The notes below the pieces were generated by a model. That model made no database searches. It was not told the origin of the DNA and worked only from the letters and a program-made list of their open reading frames with translations. A program made the position numbers and the translations under genes. Of a DNA stretch of 64,000 nucleotides, positions 57,324 through 64,000 are shown one piece after another. How positions within the stretch are numbered: the first letter of the stretch is position 1; the number at the start of each line of letters is the position of its first letter. Origin of the DNA: Weissella cibaria (GTDB lineage: Bacteria; Bacillota; Bacilli; Lactobacillales; Lactobacillaceae); NCBI RefSeq assembly GCF_004521965.1, contig NZ_SDGK01000008.1:1-64000 (forward strand), read 5' to 3'.

Positions 57324-59530
57324 GTGATTGCTCCTTCATACGCTTGTTGCAGGCGGACCTTATCTAAGTTGACGGTCCCATTAGCTGTTGTGACAACCAA
57401 CTGATCATTATTTGTGACCGTGCCCAGTCGCAGATATGCTGTGTCCAGGCGTGCTTCAAAGGTGGCCACATCTTTCGCTGGCACAGTTACCAAAAAGCGT
57501 CCTGGCGTCTCACTAAATAACCAGCTGGCAGTCCAAGGCACTATTACATCAAAACCAAACGGCGTGTTAAAGGCACTTTCTGCCAAGCACACCGCTAAGC
57601 CACCTTCCGCCAGGTCGTGGGCACTGGCAATCATCCCCTGCTGAATCCCCGTTAACACACTTTGCTGGGTGGCTGACAATTTATCACGATTTAAACTAGG
57701 CAACCGGCCTGCAATGGCTCCAGTCTGTAGTTGTTGCAACTCAGAACCATTAAAGTCAGCTGTGGTATCACCAAGCAAATAGATGACATCATCTGGCTGC
57801 TTAAACGAAATCGTTGTGATATCAGCAGTATCAGTATGTAACCCGACCATGCCAATCATTGGGGTCGGATATATCGCAGCACCGTCGGTCTCGTTATACA
57901 ACGACACATTACCGGAAATAATCGGCGTATTAATCTGTCGCGCCATCTCGTTAATCCCGGCTACCGATTGTGCCAATTCGTAATAAATTGTCGGATCATC
58001 CGGATTACCGAAATTCAAGCAATCTGTAATGCCGATTGGCAACGCACCAGTTGCAATAATGTTACCAGCTGCCTCAGCGACTGCGCGTTGCCCACCAATA
58101 TAAGGATCAAGGTAGGTAAATCGTGCGTTCACATCCGTTGTCATAGCTAATGTCTTTTTGGTGCCACGTAAACGAACAACAGCCGCATCACCACCCGGCT
58201 TAATCACCGTATTAGTTCGGACCATACTATCGAAATGTCTGAACAAACTCTCTTTCGAAGCAACCGTTGGCTGTGCCAATATATCCTGCCAAACTGTCGT
58301 CAAATCAGTCACACGTGGTGTAAAATCTGGTGCTGAGTCTTGCAGACGTGCTGGTTTCACCTGCTTCATGATTTGTTTAGGGGCCTGTGTCAAAAAATTG
58401 ACTGGTAAATCAGCTACGGTCTCGCCATGCCAGGTTAATTCATACCGTCCTGTTGCCGTAACTTCGCCAATCACAACTGCCTCTAAGTTAGCTTGCTGAA
58501 AGACTGCCTGCACGGCTGCTTCATGTCCTTTTGTCACAACTAACAGCATGCGTTCTTGCGATTCAGATAACATGAGTTCATAAGGTGTCATGCCCGTCTC
58601 ACGTTGTGGTACATTGTCTAATTGCAAGTGAATGCCCATTCCTGCTTTGCCAGCCATTTCAGCTGACGAGGATACCAAACCAGCTGCGCCCATATCCTGC
58701 ACCCCAACAATGACCTCGCCAAATTGCTGAATTGCTGTCAAAGTTGCATCCATCACTAGCTTTTCTAAAAACGGATCCCCCACTTGGACAGCTGAACGAT
58801 CTTGTTCGGCATCTGATGAAAATTCCGCGGACGCAAAAGTAGCACCATGAATGCCGTCACGACCAGTTTTTGCCCCGACATACATAACCGTATTACCACT
58901 ACCATCGGCGCGCCCGACCTGAATCCGTTCCCGATCCAGTACGCCAACAGCCATTACATTAACAAGTGGATTGCCTTGATAAACCGGATCAAAGCCAATC
59001 TCGCCACCAACGGTTGGAATACCAATCGCATTGCCATACCCAGCAATTCCATCAATCACACCGGTTAACAGATGTTGCGTACGTGCATCTGTTAACTCGC
59101 CGAAACGTAAACTATCAAGCACCGCGATTGGTTGCGCGCCCATTGAAAAAATATCCCGTAAGATACCACCAACTCCCGTCGTAGCACCTTCATATGGTTC
59201 AACCGCTGAAGGGTGATTGTGAGATTCAGCTTTAAATACAACGGCCTGACCATCACCGATATCCAAAATTCCAGCACCCTCACCCGGTCCTTGTAAGACA
59301 CGCTCATTGGTTGACCAAAATGTCCGGAGCACCGGCTTAGATTTCTTGTAGGAAACGTGTTCTGACCACATGGCTGCAAACAACCCAGTTTCCGTATAAT
59401 TAGGCAAGCGTCCCAATGTTTGCTTAATTAACGTGTATTCATCGTCCGTTAATCCCCACGCCTGATATGGTTTCGTGGCGGCAATTTCTGCCGGTGTGGG
59501 TTCATGCGTTGTTGCCAACAATGCTGTCAT
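57308..59530 (-). CDS. purL: FGAM synthase large subunit PurL
   Basis: This is the 740-residue small-type PurL, which converts FGAR to FGAM in complex with PurQ and PurS. It has the family start [35 protein letters not shown] near 55, [21 protein letters not shown] near 102 and [18 protein letters not shown] near 275. Two AIR-synthase-like halves are visible. It overlaps purQ by four bases. Confidence 0.95.
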   Translation of the reverse strand: MTALLATTHEPTPAEIAATKPYQAWGLTDDEYTLIKQTLGRLPNYTETGLFAAMWSEHVSYKKSKPVLRTFWSTNERVLQGPGEGAGILDIGDGQAVVFKAESHNHPSAVEPYEGATTGVGGILRDIFSMGAQPIAVLDSLRFGELTDARTQHLLTGVIDGIAGYGNAIGIPTVGGEIGFDPVYQGNPLVNVMAVGVLDRERIQVGRADGSGNTVMYVGAKTGRDGIHGATFASAEFSSDAEQDRSAVQVGDPFLEKLVMDATLTAIQQFGEVIVGVQDMGAAGLVSSSAEMAGKAGMGIHLQLDNVPQRETGMTPYELMLSESQERMLLVVTKGHEAAVQAVFQQANLEAVVIGEVTATGRYELTWHGETVADLPVNFLTQAPKQIMKQVKPARLQDSAPDFTPRVTDLTTVWQDILAQPTVASKESLFRHFDSMVRTNTVIKPGGDAAVVRLRGTKKTLAMTTDVNARFTYLDPYIGGQRAVAEAAGNIIATGALPIGITDCLNFGNPDDPTIYYELAQSVAGINEMARQINTPIISGNVSLYNETDGAAIYPTPMIGMVGLHTDTADITTISFKQPDDVIYLLGDTTADFNGSELQQLQTGAIAGRLPSLNRDKLSATQQSVLTGIQQGMIASAHDLAEGGLAVCLAESAFNTPFGFDVIVPWTASWLFSETPGRFLVTVPAKDVATFEARLDTAYLRLGTVTNNDQLVVTTANGTVNLDKVRLQQAYEGAITWQCN

Positions 59531-60210
59531 ACTTTTACAGTCTCCTTCGTCATAATGGTTGCTAGTAAACTTTCAAAAAATGGTCGTCCATCCGTATTAC
59601 CAATCAACGTCTCAACTGCGCGTTCTGGATGTGGCATCAATCCAATCACATTCCCACTGCGGTTCGTAATCCCAGCAATCCGATCAACGGAACCATTAAC
59701 ATCAGTCGCATACGTTAAGACAACCTGCCCATTTTCATGCAACATCCGCACCGTTACATCGTCAGCAACATACCGGCCCTCGCCGTGCGCAATCGGTAAT
59801 TTAATCGTTGTCGTGGCATCAGTATATTGGTTTGTGAAGGCCGTTTGTCGATTAGTAATCGTTAGCTTAACCTCATCACAGATGAACACCGGTGTCTGAT
59901 TCATCATCAATTGCCCAGGTAGCATCCCCGCCTCCGTTAAAATCTGAAAGCCATTGCACACTCCCACCACTAGTTTCCCGGTTGCAGCCATGTTTTTCAC
60001 AGCTGTCATTACGGGCGCGAAACGTGCTACCGCTCCTGTGCGTAAGTAATCACCATACGAAAAGCCCCCCGGTAGGAACACCGCATCGTACGCCGACAGG
60101 TCAGTCGACTTTTCGGTCACAAACTGGACATCCGCGCCAAAGTCCTGTAACGCATAATACATATCAAAATCACAATTTGATCCTGGAAATTGAATAACCG
60201 CTGCTTTCAT
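59527..60210 (-). CDS. purQ: FGAM synthase glutaminase subunit PurQ
   Basis: This 227-residue class I glutamine amidotransferase supplies ammonia to PurL. The N terminus is [16 protein letters not shown], the oxyanion block [13 protein letters not shown] lies near 50, and the nucleophile Cys is in [11 protein letters not shown] near 88. The catalytic His and Glu are in [11 protein letters not shown] near 205. It lies one base after purS. Confidence 0.95.
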   Translation of the reverse strand: MKAAVIQFPGSNCDFDMYYALQDFGADVQFVTEKSTDLSAYDAVFLPGGFSYGDYLRTGAVARFAPVMTAVKNMAATGKLVVGVCNGFQILTEAGMLPGQLMMNQTPVFICDEVKLTITNRQTAFTNQYTDATTTIKLPIAHGEGRYVADDVTVRMLHENGQVVLTYATDVNGSVDRIAGITNRSGNVIGLMPHPERAVETLIGNTDGRPFFESLLATIMTKETVKV

Positions 60211-60211
60211 C

Positions 60212-60469
60212 TTAAGCCTCTACTTCCGCTAACACCGTGATGCGATACGTTTCTGTGTTTGGATTAATTAGTAGCGCTTCAGCCAGGCTGGTGGCCTCAT
60301 CATACGCACTTTGTTCATCAATCGCCGCTAACTTAACTTCAAAATATTTCCCTTGCGTCACTGACGTTATCCCTTGATAATTAAGACGCGCAAGAGCATC
60401 CTTAATTACTTCACCCTGAGGGTCCAAAATTGATGGCTTATAAGTAACTGTAATCTGTGCAGTGTACAT
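60212..60469 (-). CDS. purS: FGAM synthase subunit PurS
   Basis: This 85-residue small subunit bridges PurL and PurQ. It matches the family in length and in the blocks VTYKPSILDPQGEVIKDAL and QGKYFEVKL. Its presence agrees with the small-type PurL. It lies two bases after purC. Confidence 0.95.
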   Translation of the reverse strand: MYTAQITVTYKPSILDPQGEVIKDALARLNYQGITSVTQGKYFEVKLAAIDEQSAYDEATSLAEALLINPNTETYRITVLAEVEA

Positions 60470-60471
60470 GC

Positions 60472-61197
60472 TTACTCTCCTAAATATGTCGTTAATCTGT
60501 GCAAAACTGTTGTGTATCCATCACGTAAGTCGCCCGTCCCCCGACGAAAAACGTCTTTATCTAAGGATTGGCCAGTGGCTTGATCAATCAGGCGCATATT
60601 ATCTGGTGACAGTTCATCGCCTAACGTCAACACACCCGTAGCATCCAGGCCAAATTCCAATTTAAAATCAATTAACGTAATACCCATAGATTCAAACAAT
60701 TGGCGGAGTTGCCGATTAACTGTTTGAGCAACTGCCTCGATTTGGGTTAACTGACTTGGCGTCGCTAAGTTGAGAGCAAATATTTGCGATTGATTCAATG
60801 GTGGATCATCAAGGGCATCGTTTTTGAAGTAATATTCTTGCACCGTGGGTGAAAGGGGCGTCAACATTTGCACCGCATAACGCGTTGCAAAATGGCCCGC
60901 CGCATAATTACGAATCACAACTTCAATTGGCAACATGTCCAGTGCTGTTACCAACACATCACGTTCGCCGACTGCCTGTTGAAAGTGTGTCACAATGCCT
61001 TGCGCCTTTAAAAAGCAAAACAATTGCTGACTGATTTGGGTCGTTAGCCGTCCCTTATCGCTAATTTCGGCTTTTTGTTTGCCATTAAGCGCTGTCGCTT
61101 GGTCCAAGCTATGCAACCACAACACATTAGGATCGTCCGTGGCATACACTGCCTTTGCTTTGCCTGTTGTTAATAAAACCCCTTGTACAATCGTCAT
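60472..61197 (-). CDS. purC: Phosphoribosylaminoimidazole-succinocarboxamide synthase
   Basis: This 241-residue SAICAR synthetase adds aspartate to CAIR. It has the N-terminal TTGKAKAVYATDD, PIEVVIRNYAAGHFATRY near 90 and the conserved LIDFKLEFGLDATG near 175, then LGDELSPDNMRL near 197. The ATG overlaps the purK stop codon as ATGA, supporting the MTIVQGVLL start. Confidence 0.95.
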   Translation of the reverse strand: MTIVQGVLLTTGKAKAVYATDDPNVLWLHSLDQATALNGKQKAEISDKGRLTTQISQQLFCFLKAQGIVTHFQQAVGERDVLVTALDMLPIEVVIRNYAAGHFATRYAVQMLTPLSPTVQEYYFKNDALDDPPLNQSQIFALNLATPSQLTQIEAVAQTVNRQLRQLFESMGITLIDFKLEFGLDATGVLTLGDELSPDNMRLIDQATGQSLDKDVFRRGTGDLRDGYTTVLHRLTTYLGE

Positions 61198-62311
61198 AAC
61201 TTTGTCCCCCATTCGCGCAAATCTTTCATGGCTGCCATACCGGTGGCTGTAATGTGACCCATCTTCCGTCCCGGCTTCACTTCACGTTTACCGTAGTCGT
61301 GAAAGTGCCACCCCTCATGTGTCGCTATATCTTGGCGTGCCTGTATAATCTGATCCCCTAATAAATTCAACATGATAGCTGGTGCATATTGGGTAATCAC
61401 CGGAATCGGCAAGCCCATAATACTTCGAATATGGCCTTCAAATTGTGAAACATTCGTCGCCTCGATGGTTAAATGCGCAGAATTGTGGGGACGTGGGGAT
61501 AATTCATTGATATACACACGTTCACCCACCACAAATAATTCAATTCCTAAAACTCCCACAAGTTGCATTGCATTGGCAATGGTCGTCGCAATGGTCTCAA
61601 TTTGTTTGGCAATCTGTGGCGATAACATTGCTGGTGCCGCGGAAACTCGTAAGATATGGTGCTGATGCTCATTGACCGTCACCGGCCAAGTCCGAATTTC
61701 ACCACGATCATCGCGAGTTACCATCACGCTCAATTCTCGATCAAACGCTAACTTTTTTCCAAAACAAGGGTGATATCGGTCGGTTGTTGCCAATGTGCTA
61801 ACAAATTTGCTAATGCATCGGTATTTGGAATATCCCATTGGCCATGACCGTCATATCCCCCCGTTGCCGTTTTCAAAATTGCTGGCAACGATACTTCATG
61901 GCATCGGGCGTCCAACTCCACCAAGTTATCCACTGCTGCAAATGGGGCAACTGGTAATCCCAACGCTGCCACGAATTGCTTCTCACGCAATCGGTTCGCT
62001 GTGATGTTTAATAACGCCACCCCTTGGGGTAACTTTTCAGCTGGTACGGTAGCCTGTAATGCCGTCTGATTCACATTTTCAAATTCATATGTCACAACAT
62101 CCGCTTGATTAGCAAGATTACGTAGGGCCGAAACATCATCATAGTTCGCAACAATTTGTTGATCTGCAACCAAGGCTGCCGGCGCATCAACCTGCGGATC
62201 CAAGACAATGACTCGGTACCCCATTGGTTTAGCGGCTAAGGCTAACATTTGCCCCAATTGACCGCCACCAACGATACCGATAGTGGCTGGTGGCAAAATT
62301 TGTTTAGTCAT
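61194..62311 (-). pseudogene. purK: N5-CAIR synthetase purK, split by a one-base frameshift
   Basis: The two halves together give an otherwise complete ATP-grasp enzyme of about 373 residues. The N-terminal part (187 residues, 61748-62311) runs MTKQILPPATIGIVGGGQLGQ to TLVLEK and then meets a TAG at 61748-61750. The -1 frame continues with KKLAFDRELSVMVTRD and ends in REWGTKL at 61194. The switch lies at a run of six A (61753-61758). A seventh A, or -1 slippage, restores the protein. It could be a sequencing error, a mutation, or slippage. Its start overlaps the purE stop. Confidence 0.9.
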
Positions 62312-62792
62312 GTAACAACTCCTCACTCTCAATCGATTGTTGGCGTTGCTCTTCTCGGAATAGGGCTATTTTATCGGTCAGTGCTGGCTCCGCAATTCCC
62401 AACATTTGGATTGCCAAATAAGCAGCATTCTTAGCTCCCGCCGTCCCAATGGCCACCGTCGCAACTGGTACACCGGCTGGCATCTGAACGATACTTAGCA
62501 ATGAATCCATCCCCTGCAAAGCATGCGATTGAATTGGGACCCCAATTACCGGTAGCGTTGTCTGTGCCGCCAACATGCCAGGCAAGTGGGCGGCACCACC
62601 AGCGCCAGCAATAATGATACCTACGCCATTGTCCCGAGCATTTCGAGCAAACGTCATCATTTCCTCGGGCATTCGATGCGCCGAAATAATATGTGTCTCA
62701 ACTGCGACATCAAACGTTTTTAAGACAGCGACCGTTTCTTTCATTGTTGACCAATCTGAAATCGATCCCATTACCACCGCAACACGTACCAT
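62304..62792 (-). CDS. purE: N5-CAIR mutase
   Basis: This 162-residue class I PurE converts N5-CAIR (made by PurK) to CAIR. It has VAVVMGSISDWSTMKETV at the N terminus, the catalytic EXHxISAHRMPE block near residue 33 (THIISAHRMPEEM), and IIAGAGGAAHLPGMLA near 60. Class I PurE needs N5-CAIR, so a truly dead PurK would make the pathway depend on high CO2 in many organisms. It is the first gene of the operon. Confidence 0.95.
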   Translation of the reverse strand: MVRVAVVMGSISDWSTMKETVAVLKTFDVAVETHIISAHRMPEEMMTFARNARDNGVGIIIAGAGGAAHLPGMLAAQTTLPVIGVPIQSHALQGMDSLLSIVQMPAGVPVATVAIGTAGAKNAAYLAIQMLGIAEPALTDKIALFREEQRQQSIESEELLHD

Positions 62793-62830
62793 TTAGCTTC
62801 CACCTCGTTTTTAGTTCGTCTTTACAACTA

Positions 62831-62860
62831 TATATAACCACCATGAGAATTGAATGTACA
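62831..62860 (-). promoter_or_regulatory. Possible purE promoter
   Basis: On the minus strand TGTACA (62855-62860), an 18-base spacer and TATATA (62831-62836). It is a modest match. The position, downstream of the PurR-box pair, is as in lactococcal pur promoters. Confidence 0.4.
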
Positions 62861-62891
62861 GTTTTGCCGGTTGAAGTAATTAAAATGCAAC

Positions 62892-62941
62892 ATATTAGTT
62901 CGCGTTTAACCGTTTTTGCATCTTTGTAAAACGAACAAAAA
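62892..62941. promoter_or_regulatory. Two inverted PurR-box-like sites
   Basis: CGAAC cores flanked by A/T occur at 62898-62902 on the minus strand (AAACGCGAACTAAT) and at 62932-62936 on the plus strand (TAAAACGAACAAAAA). Their centres are about 34 bases apart. Gram-positive PurR boxes have this core, and pairs of them occur upstream of pur operons. Confidence 0.6.
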
Positions 62942-62999
62942 CATATTTAACTAAGAACTTTCTCATAAAACCGTTATCATTTTAAATAATGACAAAAAA

Positions 63000-63043
63000 A
63001 TCCCATCTCAATACCAGGCACTACACCTAGATTGATATGGGAT
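63000..63043 (-). terminator. Terminator after ribB
   Basis: Arms atcccatctcaat / attgatatgggat (one mismatch) are followed by a T7 run on the minus strand. Confidence 0.88.
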
Positions 63044-63053
63044 ACTTTTTTAA

Positions 63054-63683
63054 TTACATAACCGGCGTAGCTAGATACTCTGAAATTTGGGCAATCGTAA
63101 TAAATGGCAAATCCAAGCAATCAGCTAATTCAAACAAATCATCGCGGCGGGCCATCGTGCCATCTACTTTCAGGACTTCAATAATAACGGCGGCTGGTTC
63201 TGAACCAGCTAGACGCGCCAAATCAACGGCCGCTTCAGTATGTCCAACGCGCTCAGTCAGCCCACCAGCTAAGGCTGTTAATGGCTGTGTGTGGCCTGGC
63301 GCATTGAAATCCGTCCGAACGGCGGTCGGATTCGCCATGTGCCGAATTGTCGCTGCCCGATCAGCTGCTGAAACTCCCGTCGTAACCCCGGTTGCCGCTT
63401 CGGTCCCATCAACTGTATACGTAAAAGGCGTCTGATGAGGATCTGTTGAATCAGCCACCATATCAGTTAATCCAAGCCGTGCGGCAATTTCTGGTCCAAC
63501 AGGCGTGCACATCAATCCGGCCGCTTCACGAAGCATCATATGCACCGTTTCTGGTGTGATATCAGCAGCCAATGCCACTAAATCACCTTCATTTTCGCGA
63601 CTCTCATCATCTGCCAAGATAATAACGCCCCCTTGAAGCAACGTTTGCAAAGCGTCTGGTACAGTGTCAAATGCAGTCTTCAT
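63054..63683 (-). CDS. ribB: 3,4-dihydroxy-2-butanone 4-phosphate synthase
   Basis: This 209-residue enzyme makes the four-carbon precursor of riboflavin from ribulose 5-phosphate. The metal-binding DDESRENEGDLVALA near residue 25 and TVDGTEAATGVTTGVSAADRA near 90, then FNAPGHTQPL near 125 and RVGHTEAAVDLARLAG near 145, are diagnostic. It is a stand-alone RibB rather than the RibBA fusion common in Firmicutes. No other rib gene is in the window, and no FMN riboswitch is seen upstream. Confidence 0.93.
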   Translation of the reverse strand: MKTAFDTVPDALQTLLQGGVIILADDESRENEGDLVALAADITPETVHMMLREAAGLMCTPVGPEIAARLGLTDMVADSTDPHQTPFTYTVDGTEAATGVTTGVSAADRAATIRHMANPTAVRTDFNAPGHTQPLTALAGGLTERVGHTEAAVDLARLAGSEPAAVIIEVLKVDGTMARRDDLFELADCLDLPFITIAQISEYLATPVM

Positions 63684-64000
63684 GTTAAATATCTCCTTTA
63701 TGCTGATCCATATGTTCCCGATTACAAACTTTAGCTTATCGAGATACTAGTCAAACGCAACCCACGTCAACCATCAATTTCCATAAACCCGACGAACGTT
63801 CGCGTTTCAAACGTTAACCTACCTCGCTTTCAGTTAGCAAATCGTTTCAAAAAACACCACCAAACTGCATCAATATTTTAATGCTTAAAAATGTTCGGCA
63901 TATTTGAGCAGTCAGGATCCACAAAAATAAACGTCAAACAAAAGGTCGCAAATTCGTCGATTCTAATTCAGCGGATTTGCGACCTTAGCAAGTAGGACAT
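63684..64000. other. Upstream region of ribB to the right edge
   Basis: There is no gene here. The stretch contains a GGAG-type site before ribB, a 10-bp palindrome CGAACGTTCG at about 63792-63803, and a terminator hairpin for an off-window gene (next entry). I see no FMN riboswitch. Confidence 0.5.
63942..63985 (-). terminator. Terminator of an off-window minus-strand gene
   Basis: Arms aggtcgcaaatt / aatttgcgacct-type (with a mismatch) around a loop are followed by T residues on the minus strand. Confidence 0.7.

Noticed and set aside
61194-61838. Separate second gene of 214 residues beside purK
   Set aside because: Its first 27 residues do not resemble any start, and the rest is the C-terminal half of PurK.
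63792-63803. LexA (SOS) box near ribB
   Set aside because: GAAC and GTTC abut directly; Gram-positive LexA boxes need a four-base spacer between them.
63684-63941. FMN riboswitch upstream of ribB
   Set aside because: No AGGATATGC-type start or multi-arm core was found on the minus strand.

Overview
The window is a typical chromosomal stretch of a low-GC Gram-positive lactic acid bacterium. Gene order and protein features point to the family Lactobacillaceae, most likely the Weissella/Leuconostoc branch. This placement is an inference: there is no rRNA or species-marker sequence here. Every clear gene but one is on the minus strand, so transcription runs from right to left. The exception is a small acetyltransferase gene at 48322-48792. 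I saw no tRNA, rRNA, CRISPR array, prophage, transposase or insertion sequence.

Layout in increasing coordinates. (1) 98-9089 and on to 12511: fakA-like/asp23, rpmB, then a compact translation and cell-wall-signalling block (priA-fmt-rsmB-stp-prkC-rsgA-rpe-thiN in transcription order). (2) 12708-18540: ackA, a YtxK-type methyltransferase and a complete comGA-GG competence pseudopilus operon. (3) 18674-25081: an NCS2 purine permease behind an attenuator-like leader, yebC, recD2, a TPR protein, and a histidine phosphatase behind a long structured leader. (4) 25438-42223: ileS with a T-box, then the division and cell-wall (dcw) cluster in canonical order (mraZ-rsmH-ftsL-pbp-mraY-murD-murG-divIB-ftsA-ftsZ-sepF-yggT-ylmH-divIVA). 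(5) 42646-48792: a small membrane protein, rsmE, prmA, pyk, a lysine permease under a lysine riboswitch, and the GNAT gene. (6) 48812-62792: a decayed membrane-protein gene, fhs and the full purine operon purEKCSQLFMNHD. purK is split by a one-base frameshift and a PurR-box-like pair lies upstream. (7) 63054-63683: a stand-alone ribB.

The purine operon makes IMP from PRPP, and fhs at its end supplies 10-formyl-THF for the two formyl-transfer steps (PurN, PurH). The dcw cluster couples lipid II synthesis to the divisome. The PASTA kinase and phosphatase pair probably senses cell-wall state. The comG genes build the DNA-uptake pseudopilus.

I did not find a novel multi-gene system. The best candidates for new biology are non-coding: a pseudoknot-like RNA before the phosphatase gene (25082-25353), an unclassified attenuator before the purine permease (20126-20308), two oppositely oriented arrays of 10-bp-spaced MraZ boxes (42309-42352 and 42520-42553), and a 19-nt inverted repeat that can sequester the ileS T-box. 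Two proteins have also lost metal-ligand cysteines expected for their families (PurF and IleS).
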